A DNA stretch of 29,702 nucleotides from a virus. Shown here in pieces: positions 12,562 to 19,371 of this stretch. The notes under the pieces were generated by a model. The model was not told where the DNA came from. It made no database searches and worked only from the letters and a program-made list of their open reading frames with translations. Numbering within the stretch: the stretch's first letter is position 1; every line of letters starts with the position of its first letter. Location: IMG/VR virus record IMGVR_UViG_3300011258_000185, positions 1 through 29,702 of that record; one strand, written 5' to 3'. The position numbers and the translations under genes were made by a program.

Positions 12562-13330
12562 ATTTCATGCATTACAATTATTCACAGATACATTTACTGC
12601 TGAAACAGTACACTTAACAAACGTAGCAGTAGGAATCTATATTAGATTGTTATCGTTTGCTTGGACAAAAAATACTAAACCTTTCACGTCTGAATCAGCT
12701 TATAGAATATGCCAATGCATAGACGATACTTGCAAAAAACAAGTTGATTATATTTTACAAGAATTTTTTAGATGTGAAGAAAATAAAGACGCATGGACAC
12801 ACAAAAGATTAGTTCAAGAACACGCATATCTTATAAATAAATATCAAAGAAGATCAGAAGCTGGTAAAAAAGGTGGTCTAGCAAAGAGAGATAATGCTAC
12901 AAGCAAAAACGTAGCACCTATACCTAGTCCTAGTCCTATACCTACTAATAGTATATATGATCAAGACTTTGAATATCTTTGGAGTTTATTAAATAAAAAA
13001 AAAGGCTCAAAATATAAAGCCTACGGATATTGGTTAAAATTAGATAATTCTATTAATTTATCTATTAAAGATGTTGCTAAAATTTACAATAAGCAAATAC
13101 AAGGAATAGAAGATAATAAATTTATACCTCATTTTGCTACTTGGCTATCTCAAAGAAGATGGGAAATAGAAGATGATAATAATCCAATTCCTGATTTAAT
13201 TGATAGACTTGTTAATCTAGGTTATATTCATAATGGTACAGATGGAAACTTTGAATTATTTGAAAAAGATGGTAAAAAATACAAGATGGATATATTTGAC
13301 GAAAAACATCAAATACAACTTATTCAATGA
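12542..13330 (+). CDS. DUF1376 replication initiation-type protein
   Basis: 262 residues. Residues about 7-60 are a DUF1376 domain (KFHALQLFTDTF, AVGIYIRLLSFAW). A basic/proline linker follows at about 102-137 (EAGKKGGLAKRD, then PIPSPSPIPTNS). The C-terminal part (DFEYLWSLLNKKKGSKYKAY, IPHFATWLSQRRWE) resembles the helicase-loader/replication protein O type C-terminus. It probably binds the origin and recruits the host helicase, since no phage helicase or polymerase is seen. The RBS, GGAAG, is inside the Ref gene. Confidence 0.78.
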   Translation: MTKETNKFHALQLFTDTFTAETVHLTNVAVGIYIRLLSFAWTKNTKPFTSESAYRICQCIDDTCKKQVDYILQEFFRCEENKDAWTHKRLVQEHAYLINKYQRRSEAGKKGGLAKRDNATSKNVAPIPSPSPIPTNSIYDQDFEYLWSLLNKKKGSKYKAYGYWLKLDNSINLSIKDVAKIYNKQIQGIEDNKFIPHFATWLSQRRWEIEDDNNPIPDLIDRLVNLGYIHNGTDGNFELFEKDGKKYKMDIFDEKHQIQLIQ

Positions 13331-13599
13331 AAAAACCAAATAGCATTATAGTTAATAAACAAAAATACTATTTATACAAAATCGAATGGGTCGATATTTT
13401 TGGAGATGCTGGACATAGAAGCTATGATGGATTAGCCAATATGCAACCAGCCTCTAAAACAACATTTGCATTTATCTTCAAAAAGAGTAAAAAGTTTATA
13501 CATACGTTTAGTACATATGATAATAATGAAGAAGAATTTTCAGATTGTAATGTTTTTCCTATCGGTGTAATAGTTTCAATGAATAAAATAGAAATATGA
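13327..13599 (+). CDS. Hypothetical protein
   Basis: 90 residues, beta-rich with YYLYKIEWVDIFGDAGHRSY near the start and an acidic C-terminal region (NNEEEFSDC). ATGA overlap with the replication gene upstream and with the ParB-like gene downstream, so it is translated as part of the same operon. No domain recognised. It may belong to replication or to the DNA-modification cassette that follows. Confidence 0.62.
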   Translation: MKKPNSIIVNKQKYYLYKIEWVDIFGDAGHRSYDGLANMQPASKTTFAFIFKKSKKFIHTFSTYDNNEEEFSDCNVFPIGVIVSMNKIEI

Positions 13600-14225
13600 A
13601 ATTAGAAGAAATAGATATTAATCTAATTGTTCCATATAAAAACAATCCTAGAGAGATACCAATAGAATCTGTAAAAAAAGTAGCAGATTCAATTAGAGAA
13701 TTTGGCAACAATCAACCTATTGTAGTAGATAACGAAAATATTATTGTAGTTGGCCATACTAGGTGGAAAGCCCTTAAACAATTAGGCAGAAAAAAGGCAT
13801 ACATAGTTAAAAAAGATTTTACAGAAAATGAAGCTATGGCCTACCGTATCATGGATAATCGTAGTGGAGAAGAATCTAAATGGGAAAAAGAACTTTTAAA
13901 GAACGAACTTAACATATTAAGAGATAAAGATTTTAACCTTGATCTGACAGGCCTTACTTTTGACGAAATTGAAAAATTCACAGATACACAGCCTGTCTTT
14001 GAGCCAACTAACGACATTATAGCTGATATAAATACAGAACAAATAACTGCACCTATTTCTACAGTTAAAATGGTACAACTATTTTTCAACGATGAAACAG
14101 AAAAAAAATTTAGGGCTATGGTTAAAGAATTAGAATCTGAATACAATAAAGATAATATCACAGATACAGTTTTTGCTATCGTAGAAAGAGAATACAAAAA
14201 TTACAAAGACGAAACAGCTAGATGA
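13596..14225 (+). CDS. ParB/Srx-fold DNA-binding or nuclease-like protein
   Basis: 209 residues. The N-terminal ParB-like domain covers about 5-90: VPYKNNPREIP, SVKKVADSIREFGNNQPIVV, VVGHTRWKALKQLG (GHTRW at 53-57, the nucleotide-binding box region). The C-terminal part (about 150-209) has VQLFFNDETEKKF and a helical end. In phages this domain often comes with DNA methyltransferases or other base-modifying enzymes. Here it is joined by ATGA overlap to a TET/JBP dioxygenase, so a role in target recognition or processing for base modification is proposed. Partition function is unlikely without ParA. Confidence 0.78.
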   Translation: MKLEEIDINLIVPYKNNPREIPIESVKKVADSIREFGNNQPIVVDNENIIVVGHTRWKALKQLGRKKAYIVKKDFTENEAMAYRIMDNRSGEESKWEKELLKNELNILRDKDFNLDLTGLTFDEIEKFTDTQPVFEPTNDIIADINTEQITAPISTVKMVQLFFNDETEKKFRAMVKELESEYNKDNITDTVFAIVEREYKNYKDETAR

Positions 14226-15130
14226 AAACGCTTCACGTGAAACCTAAACTATCTGAAGAAGAAATAAAAAAGTTAGAGGGTACTTTTCTTGATGAATCTT
14301 ATATTGACCATTTAGTTAATGATGACACAATAGTTTATAATGAAAAAAATGAGCCATTAGTAGTTTTCAGAAAAAACTGTATTCCTAGCAATCATATTAA
14401 ACTTGCTTATCCTGTATTAAAAAAAGCAATAGGAAAAACAAGTAATAGAGGCAAAGCTGGTGGAAATTTTAATTTTAAAGTTGGCGACATAGTAGATGGG
14501 TCTGTTGTTGGTAAAGTATTAAGTGGAAATAGATTCATACCATTAAAAAAAGATGGAACTTTGTCTAACTCTCCTAAATCTAAAAACGTAGATTCTAGCA
14601 TTATTGGTTATGCTGATAGATACCCTAGAATACCTTATTGCAGACAGACAGCTTTCACAGAAAAAAATTTTGATATTTATAAAAACGCATTACCTTATAT
14701 ACAAAGTATTTCTAAAGTATTTGAAGAAGCACTACCTGAAAGATTTGCTAATCAAAAAGCATATTGGGATAAAACAAGTAAAGATTTTAGAATACACGAC
14801 ACAGTATTTACAACTATAACTGTAAATAAGAATTTCCGTACTGCTTCTCATTATGACAAAGGCGATCTAAAAGAGGGTTTCGGAAATTTAGCAGTATTAC
14901 AAACAGGAGAATATACAGGAGGATATACAGTTATTCCTAAATATGGCGTAGCAGTAGATGTGAGAACTTGCGATGTCGCTTTGTTTGATGTACACGAATT
15001 ACATGGTAATACTGAAATTAAATCAACAAAACCATACGAAAGAATATCAGTCATTTGTTATTACAGAGAAAAGATGATTGATTGTGGTACAGCAGAGGAA
15101 GAACTAAATAGGATTAAATATGCTCGATAA
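14222..15130 (+). CDS. TET/JBP-family 2-oxoglutarate/Fe(II) dioxygenase
   Basis: 302 residues. The catalytic double-stranded beta helix lies in the C-terminal half: FTTITVNKNFRTASHYDKGD (His210-x-Asp212 metal pair), EGFGNLAVLQTGEYTGGYTV, then DVHELHGN (His258/His261, distal metal ligand) and ERISVICYYREKM (Arg274, 2OG salt bridge). The wording of these motifs is that of the TET/JBP family, which hydroxylates the 5-methyl group of thymine or 5-methylcytosine in DNA. An N-terminal region of about 125 residues precedes it. Overlaps the ParB-like gene (ATGA) and the FkbM gene (11 bases). A predicted phage DNA base oxidase; the substrate base is not determined. Confidence 0.85.
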   Translation: MKTLHVKPKLSEEEIKKLEGTFLDESYIDHLVNDDTIVYNEKNEPLVVFRKNCIPSNHIKLAYPVLKKAIGKTSNRGKAGGNFNFKVGDIVDGSVVGKVLSGNRFIPLKKDGTLSNSPKSKNVDSSIIGYADRYPRIPYCRQTAFTEKNFDIYKNALPYIQSISKVFEEALPERFANQKAYWDKTSKDFRIHDTVFTTITVNKNFRTASHYDKGDLKEGFGNLAVLQTGEYTGGYTVIPKYGVAVDVRTCDVALFDVHELHGNTEIKSTKPYERISVICYYREKMIDCGTAEEELNRIKYAR

Positions 15131-15818
15131 TTTTATATACAGAAAAAACACAACTGACGAGAACGTAATTAAAGAAATAATTACAAAAGAAGCATACAGA
15201 AAAAAAAAATTGAATTTTGGCGTTGAAGCTAATGACGTTTGGTTAGATGGTGGGTCGCATATAGGTGTATTTGGCCTTTATGTAGCTTCTAAAGGTGGTA
15301 AAAAAGTTTATTGTTATGAGCCTGAAACAGAAAACTTTCAAATTTTACAACAAAACGCTACAATGATAAATTCTAAATATCCTACTAATTTAGAATGTTT
15401 CCAATATGCAATTAATCAAAATGGTGGAACAGGACAGTTCACGATAGCACCTAACACTTGGCGACACTCTTTAGTTTCACATTATAAAAAAAAACTACCG
15501 ACAGTAGAAATACAATGTATGAAACTTGACGAAATATTGACAAGACACCCTGATATAAATGCTATAAAATTAGATATAGAGGGATCAGAGTTAGAAATAT
15601 TCGATCACGAACACAATTTTGCCAACATTAATAAACTTGTGTTTGAATATTCTTTTACAAAAGATAGATTAATGGATAACTTCTTTAAAAGAATGGACAG
15701 GCTATCTAAATATTTTTTTGTAGATATACAACCTAGTTACTATAATCAAAAACATCAGGGCAAAGAGGGTTATTGGGGTGGCTTTATAGACACAATCATA
15801 TATTGTGTAAGAAAGTAA
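15120..15818 (+). CDS. FkbM-family SAM-dependent methyltransferase
   Basis: 232 residues. SAM-binding motif I is VWLDGGSHIGVFGLY (DGGSHIG at 43-49), the acidic loop CYEPE follows at 65-69, and the FkbM hallmark IKLDIEGSELEIF at 149-161. FkbM enzymes usually O-methylate hydroxyl groups. The gene starts inside the dioxygenase gene, so the two are co-translated, which suggests it methylates the hydroxymethyl base made by that enzyme. The alternative is methylation of a surface glycan or small molecule. Start at the ATG that overlaps the upstream gene; the longer context gives no better one. Confidence 0.8.
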   Translation: MLDNFIYRKNTTDENVIKEIITKEAYRKKKLNFGVEANDVWLDGGSHIGVFGLYVASKGGKKVYCYEPETENFQILQQNATMINSKYPTNLECFQYAINQNGGTGQFTIAPNTWRHSLVSHYKKKLPTVEIQCMKLDEILTRHPDINAIKLDIEGSELEIFDHEHNFANINKLVFEYSFTKDRLMDNFFKRMDRLSKYFFVDIQPSYYNQKHQGKEGYWGGFIDTIIYCVRK

Positions 15819-15828
15819 AAAGGACATA

Positions 15829-16158
15829 ATGGCAAGACCACTTAAAAAAGTAGATACAGAGGCTATCAAGAAATTAGCCCAATTACATTGTACTTATGAC
15901 GAGATTGCAGAGTTTTCTGGCGTTTCGACAAAGACATTACAGCGTAATTATGTCCACCTTATAAAAAAGGGTCGAGAGATGGGCAAAATAAGTTTAAGAC
16001 GTGCACAATTTGAAAAAGCATTAGGTGGTAATGTTGTTATGCAGATATGGTTAGGAAAACAGCATTTAGACCAACGAGATAAAATAGAACAAACAACGTA
16101 CAACGAGCCATTACCATTAATAATAGAAGCAAAGAATGTCACAGAAAAAAAAGGGTAA
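15829..16158 (+). CDS. terS: Terminase small subunit
   Basis: 109 residues. An N-terminal HTH (residues about 11-46: AIKKLAQLHCTYDEIAEFSG, then VSTKTLQRNYVHLI) and the segment GKISLRRAQFEKALGGNVVM with QIWLGKQHLDQRD are typical of small terminases that recognise the packaging site. AAAGGA before the ATG. The large subunit lies 2 kb downstream, with a run of micro-genes between. Recognises phage DNA and feeds it to the motor subunit. Confidence 0.8.
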   Translation: MARPLKKVDTEAIKKLAQLHCTYDEIAEFSGVSTKTLQRNYVHLIKKGREMGKISLRRAQFEKALGGNVVMQIWLGKQHLDQRDKIEQTTYNEPLPLIIEAKNVTEKKG

Positions 16159-16294
16159 CGTATATGGGGCAGTTGTTCTCTATTCAAAAACTTTCAAAGG
16201 TACATCTATTGGTAGAAAACCAATCACTTCAACTATGAATAAAAACAAACGCAGACAAAAGGGTAAGGGTAAATATCGTGGACAAGGAAGATAG
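16136..16294 (+). CDS. Small basic protein
   Basis: 52 residues: MSQKKKGNVYGAVVLYSKTF, then KGTSIGRKP, ending KGKGKYRGQGR. It starts inside the terminase small subunit gene in another frame. The SIG-KP and KYRGQGR endings recur in small phage proteins near terminase genes, which supports it. Highly basic, so probably nucleic-acid binding. No distinct Shine-Dalgarno. Confidence 0.62.
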   Translation: MSQKKKGNVYGAVVLYSKTFKGTSIGRKPITSTMNKNKRRQKGKGKYRGQGR

Positions 16295-16421
16295 AGAAAA
16301 AGCACAGATAAAAGAAGAACTAGAGTTAGTAAAAAAACAAAGAGATATTGCTTTGCGTAAATTAAATAAAGCATTACAGATAGCAAAAGATTTAAGAAAG
16401 TTGGTGGAGAGTGGACAATAA
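16278..16421 (+). CDS. Small coiled-coil protein
   Basis: 47 residues from a GTG start: MDKEDREKAQIKEELELVKK followed by QRDIALRKLNKALQIAKDLR, one long amphipathic helix with a leucine heptad. Overlaps both neighbours (the next gene begins with a GTG inside its end). Function unknown; likely an oligomerising accessory protein. Confidence 0.5.
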   Translation: MDKEDREKAQIKEELELVKKQRDIALRKLNKALQIAKDLRKLVESGQ

Positions 16422-16620
16422 AAGATCAAACTTTTATCCTAATGGAGAAATTATAGATTATTCTCTACCACAATCATTTACTAAAGCACTCAAGGGTGCT
16501 AGTTGTGGAGATTGTGGGTTATACTCTAACAAAAGATCATTCTGTGGTCGTTGGGGTGCTAAAGGTGTTAAAGATACTTATGTTTGTCACGAATGGAGAA
16601 AAAGACACTTTCAAAGATAA
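16411..16620 (+). CDS. Small Cys-rich protein
   Basis: 69 residues, GTG start (GTGGAC). Four cysteines in the pattern C-GD-C-x(8)-C-x(13)-C (ASCGDCGLYSNKRSFCGRWG, then VCHEW) suggest a zinc or iron-sulphur site. Basic at both ends. Its stop overlaps the next start (TAATG). Function unknown; the arrangement resembles small metal-binding phage proteins. Confidence 0.58.
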   Translation: MDNKRSNFYPNGEIIDYSLPQSFTKALKGASCGDCGLYSNKRSFCGRWGAKGVKDTYVCHEWRKRHFQR

Positions 16621-16829
16621 TGGAATTAATTATTTCATCTGATGGCGTGTTGTCGCTAGTTCCTGTTACTAAAGCTATGCTAGAGCATATGAAGATTCTT
16701 TCAGAGGTAGATTGTTTTTCATTATGCGATATTATCAGATTAGAATTTACAGAATATTTAGATTATCCTCACAACTTACATATGATGAAAGATGGGTCTG
16801 GTTATTTTTATGGGTGCATTTGCAGATAA
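16620..16829 (+). CDS. Hypothetical protein
   Basis: 69 residues from the ATG overlapping the previous stop (TAATG); open frame extends 36 bases upstream. Contains SLVPVTKAMLEHMKILSEVD and several Cys and Met residues (SLCDIIRLEF, final FYGCICR). No recognised domain. Confidence 0.5.
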   Translation: MELIISSDGVLSLVPVTKAMLEHMKILSEVDCFSLCDIIRLEFTEYLDYPHNLHMMKDGSGYFYGCICR

Positions 16830-16848
16830 ATAATGTTATTTACCTTGT

Positions 16849-17106
16849 ATGGCAAAATACAAGGGCAGAACTGTAAAACTAAATAAGATACAAAGAGGCG
16901 ATGTAAAGAAGTTTAAAGTTTTCGTCAAAGACAAACGTACAGGCAGAGTTAAGAAAGTAAATTTTGGCTCAAAAGAAATGTCTATAAAAAAACACATACC
17001 AGCTAGAAAGAGATCGTTCATGGCTCGTATGGGTGGAGTTCTGAAAAAAGTAAAAGGCCAAAAGAATTTAAGTCCAGCATATTGGAGTATAAGATCGTGG
17101 AGATAG
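16849..17106 (+). CDS. DUF5754-like basic protein
   Basis: 85 residues. The block RVKKVNFGSKEMSIKKHIPA followed by RKRSFMAR and, at the end, LSPAYWSIRSW resembles DUF5754-type phage proteins, in which the section after RSF usually carries cysteines. Those cysteines are missing here (MARMGGVLKKVKGQKN), suggesting loss of a metal site. Very basic. No Shine-Dalgarno is visible before the ATG. Function unknown. Confidence 0.65.
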   Translation: MAKYKGRTVKLNKIQRGDVKKFKVFVKDKRTGRVKKVNFGSKEMSIKKHIPARKRSFMARMGGVLKKVKGQKNLSPAYWSIRSWR

Positions 17107-17108
17107 TT

Positions 17109-17273
17109 ATGAGAGATACAAAAGTTTTAGAATCTTTTAAAAAACACGCTGAAAAGAAATTGAAAGAGATGAATATATTTAAACATCTTAAAAAAGAAGT
17201 TAATCACGGTGCTAATGGTACACAAGATTATGTGATTAAAAAAGGAATTAACAAAGGCAAGATAGCAAAATAA
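17109..17273 (+). CDS. Small basic hypothetical protein
   Basis: 54 residues from ATG with GGAG six bases upstream. MRDTKVLESFKKHAEKKLKE, then VNHGANGTQDYVIKKGI. Charged and helical at the start. No domain recognised; one of the micro-genes between the terminase subunits. Confidence 0.6.
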   Translation: MRDTKVLESFKKHAEKKLKEMNIFKHLKKEVNHGANGTQDYVIKKGINKGKIAK

Positions 17274-17275
17274 TT

Positions 17276-17359
17276 ATGGGTAGGACAATGAATTATTATT
17301 TTACAGGAATGTTGATCTTAGGTTTTGTGTTTCTTGCTTTTTGTGTGAGGCCTTTATGA
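17276..17359 (+). CDS. 27-residue single-pass membrane protein
   Basis: MGRTMNYYFTGMLILGFVFL then AFCVRPL, essentially one transmembrane helix. The stop TGA overlaps the ATG of the next membrane protein (ATGA), implying coupling. A start at the internal ATG 17288 (23 residues) is also possible. Function unknown. Confidence 0.52.
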   Translation: MGRTMNYYFTGMLILGFVFLAFCVRPL

Positions 17360-17730
17360 AAGATAAACCATTAAACATCGGAGAAGAAGCTAGAGTTCAA
17401 ATGCCTATGAAAACAGTTGCTAGTCTAATCGTTCTAGTAGCAATGGGTGTGTTTGCATATACTGAACTTACTGCAAGATTAGTATCGTTAGAAACTTCAC
17501 GTGAATTATTTGAAAATGATTTGTTAAAAAAATCTGAACAAGTACCTACTGATCAAGAGCAACATTTTTTAATTGAGGATTTATATAAGTCAGTAGAGAA
17601 AATGGAAGAAACTCAAGAAATGAATATGACGAACAAAGTCAATATAGAATTTTTAAGAGAACAATTAGATAAAGCACTAGCAGATATTGAAGTGTTAAAA
17701 GATAAAGTAAGACAAAACGGAGGTCATTAA
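17356..17730 (+). CDS. Membrane-anchored coiled-coil protein
   Basis: 124 residues from the ATG overlapping the previous stop; a longer frame begins 15 bases upstream without support. Residues 19-36 (KTVASLIVLVAMGVFAYT) are a single transmembrane helix, followed by about 85 residues of coiled coil in heptads (SLETSRELFENDLLKK, NIEFLREQLDKALADI). This is the architecture of an inner-membrane spanin or membrane tether. It is followed directly by two probable secreted proteins. Lysis or envelope function is proposed from architecture. Confidence 0.65.
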   Translation: MKDKPLNIGEEARVQMPMKTVASLIVLVAMGVFAYTELTARLVSLETSRELFENDLLKKSEQVPTDQEQHFLIEDLYKSVEKMEETQEMNMTNKVNIEFLREQLDKALADIEVLKDKVRQNGGH

Positions 17731-17942
17731 TGGAGTTAATTATAGCCTTACTTATGATTGTTAATGGAGAGATCAAAGAACATAGAATACAAGAAACTAT
17801 GTCTGATTGTTTAAAAGGTAAGAGGGTCGCAATGAGATCGAATAAAAATAATAATATTCAGTATCAGTGTATAAAATCGATGGCAGAATTAGAAAGTAAT
17901 ATAGATGGCAGTAAAAGTATCAAAAAGTTGATACTAGAATGA
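17730..17942 (+). CDS. Small protein, possibly exported
   Basis: 70 residues. Hydrophobic start MELIIALLMIVNGEIKEHRI, two cysteines (Cys27, Cys47) and a final SKSIKKLILE. The ATG overlaps the previous stop (TAATG). The short hydrophobic N-terminus may be a weak export signal, and the two Cys could form a disulphide in the periplasm. Similar small proteins occur near terminases in marine phages. Function unknown. Confidence 0.6.
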   Translation: MELIIALLMIVNGEIKEHRIQETMSDCLKGKRVAMRSNKNNNIQYQCIKSMAELESNIDGSKSIKKLILE

Positions 17943-18181
17943 AGTTTATATTAACTATGATTATTTGTAGTGCGACAGCTGGAAAATGCTTACCTCCCTA
18001 TAATATAGATAAAGTTTATAACGATGGTTATGATTGCATGTTAGATGGATATAAATTAGCATTAGACAAAACAATAGAAATTGGTAGAGAAGATATAAAC
18101 GAAAATAGAATTTATATAAAATTTGGTTGCAATGAAGATAAATCTAACAAAGCCACAGTATCAAGTAAGCAAATCAAATAA
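17939..18181 (+). CDS. Small Cys-containing secreted-type protein
   Basis: 80 residues with a signal-like N-terminus (MKFILTMIICSATAGKCLPP) and four cysteines (Cys10, 17, 33, 64), consistent with periplasmic disulphides. GYDCMLDGYKLALDK in the middle. Overlaps its upstream neighbour (ATGA) and runs 50 bases into the large terminase gene. Function unknown; it belongs with the preceding membrane/coiled-coil protein as a possible envelope module. Confidence 0.62.
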   Translation: MKFILTMIICSATAGKCLPPYNIDKVYNDGYDCMLDGYKLALDKTIEIGREDINENRIYIKFGCNEDKSNKATVSSKQIK

Positions 18182-19370
18182 AAGATTCAGAGTATTAGTA
18201 TCAGGTAGAAGATTTGGAAAAACTTATTTGTGTATTACTGAAATGATGAAGTACGCAACACAAGTTAATAAAAAGATTTGGTATGTTGCACCTACGTTCA
18301 AGATGGCAAAAGAAATCGTATGGTCTAAACTAAAAGAAATGTTATCAGAGTTTAATTGGATTGAAGATATTAATGAATCTAATATGACAATCACTATAAA
18401 AAAAACAGGAAGCAAAATTAGTTTAAAAGGTTGTGATGCTTACGATAGTTTGAGGGGTGTTGGGTTAGACTTTTTAATTTTAGATGAATTTGCTGACATA
18501 GATGAAAAAGCGTGGACAGAAGTATTGAGAGCGTCTGTATCTGATACGGAGGGAGATGTACTAATGTGTGGGTCACCAAAGGGTTATGGAAATTGGTCTT
18601 ACCGTATGTATCTTAAAGGGCAAAACCAAGATAAAGAATGGGAAAGTTTTCAATTTACTACTTTAGATGGTGGTATGGTTTCTAAAGATGAAATAGAACA
18701 AGCGAAACAAGATATTGATATAAGAACATTCAGACAGGAATTTGAGGGTACGTTTGAAAACTATGCTGGTAGTGTTTATTATAATTTCCACCCTGTTGAA
18801 AGCGTAGTAGATAAACAGATAGATTGGAATAGACCATTACATATAGGCATGGACTTTAACGTAGATCCAATGTCAGCTTGTGTAGGCCAAATAGAAAAAG
18901 ATAAAATATTTTTATTAGATGAAATAGTTATATATTCATCAAACACAGATGAAATGGTAGAAGAAATCAAAAATAGATACGGTACAAAGATACCTATATT
19001 CATTTATCCTGACCCAGCTTCAAGACAAAGAAAAACATCTGCTGGAGGAAAGACAGATTTAAGTATTCTGCAAAACGCTGGTTTCAAAGTTAAATGTAAA
19101 ATAAAACACCCAGCAGTTAGAGATAGGATAAACGCTGTAAATAGCAAACTCAAAGATTCTAATGGCAATAGGCATATTTTTGTTTCCAAAACTTGCAAAA
19201 CTATTGTAAAAGGATTACAAAGACAAATATACAAGGAGAATACTAATATTCCTGACAAGGAAGATGGTTTTGATCACATGAATGACGCTATAGGCTACAT
19301 GGTAGATTTTTTAAGACCACTAACTACACAGGCACAGTTTTCTCGACCAACAAGATGGACTATGAAATAG
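18132..19370 (+). CDS. terL: Terminase large subunit
   Basis: 412 residues from ATG 18132 (an in-frame TTG lies nine bases upstream). ATPase motifs: Walker A SGRRFGKT (24-31), Walker B FLILDE (114-119), coupling motif CGSPKG (146-151). Nuclease acidic residues: GMDFNVDP (Asp241), YPDPAS (Asp294) and DHMNDAIGY (Asp381, Asp385). This is a complete ATPase plus RNase H-like nuclease packaging motor that translocates DNA into proheads and cuts it. Short for the family but with all motifs. Followed two bases later by the portal gene. Confidence 0.95.
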   Translation: MKINLTKPQYQVSKSNKRFRVLVSGRRFGKTYLCITEMMKYATQVNKKIWYVAPTFKMAKEIVWSKLKEMLSEFNWIEDINESNMTITIKKTGSKISLKGCDAYDSLRGVGLDFLILDEFADIDEKAWTEVLRASVSDTEGDVLMCGSPKGYGNWSYRMYLKGQNQDKEWESFQFTTLDGGMVSKDEIEQAKQDIDIRTFRQEFEGTFENYAGSVYYNFHPVESVVDKQIDWNRPLHIGMDFNVDPMSACVGQIEKDKIFLLDEIVIYSSNTDEMVEEIKNRYGTKIPIFIYPDPASRQRKTSAGGKTDLSILQNAGFKVKCKIKHPAVRDRINAVNSKLKDSNGNRHIFVSKTCKTIVKGLQRQIYKENTNIPDKEDGFDHMNDAIGYMVDFLRPLTTQAQFSRPTRWTMK

Positions 19371-19371
19371 T

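Noticed and set aside
13596-14225. ParB as a plasmid-like partition protein indicating a plasmid prophage
   Set aside because: No ParA, no centromere-like repeats, and the gene is fused by overlap to base-modifying enzymes.
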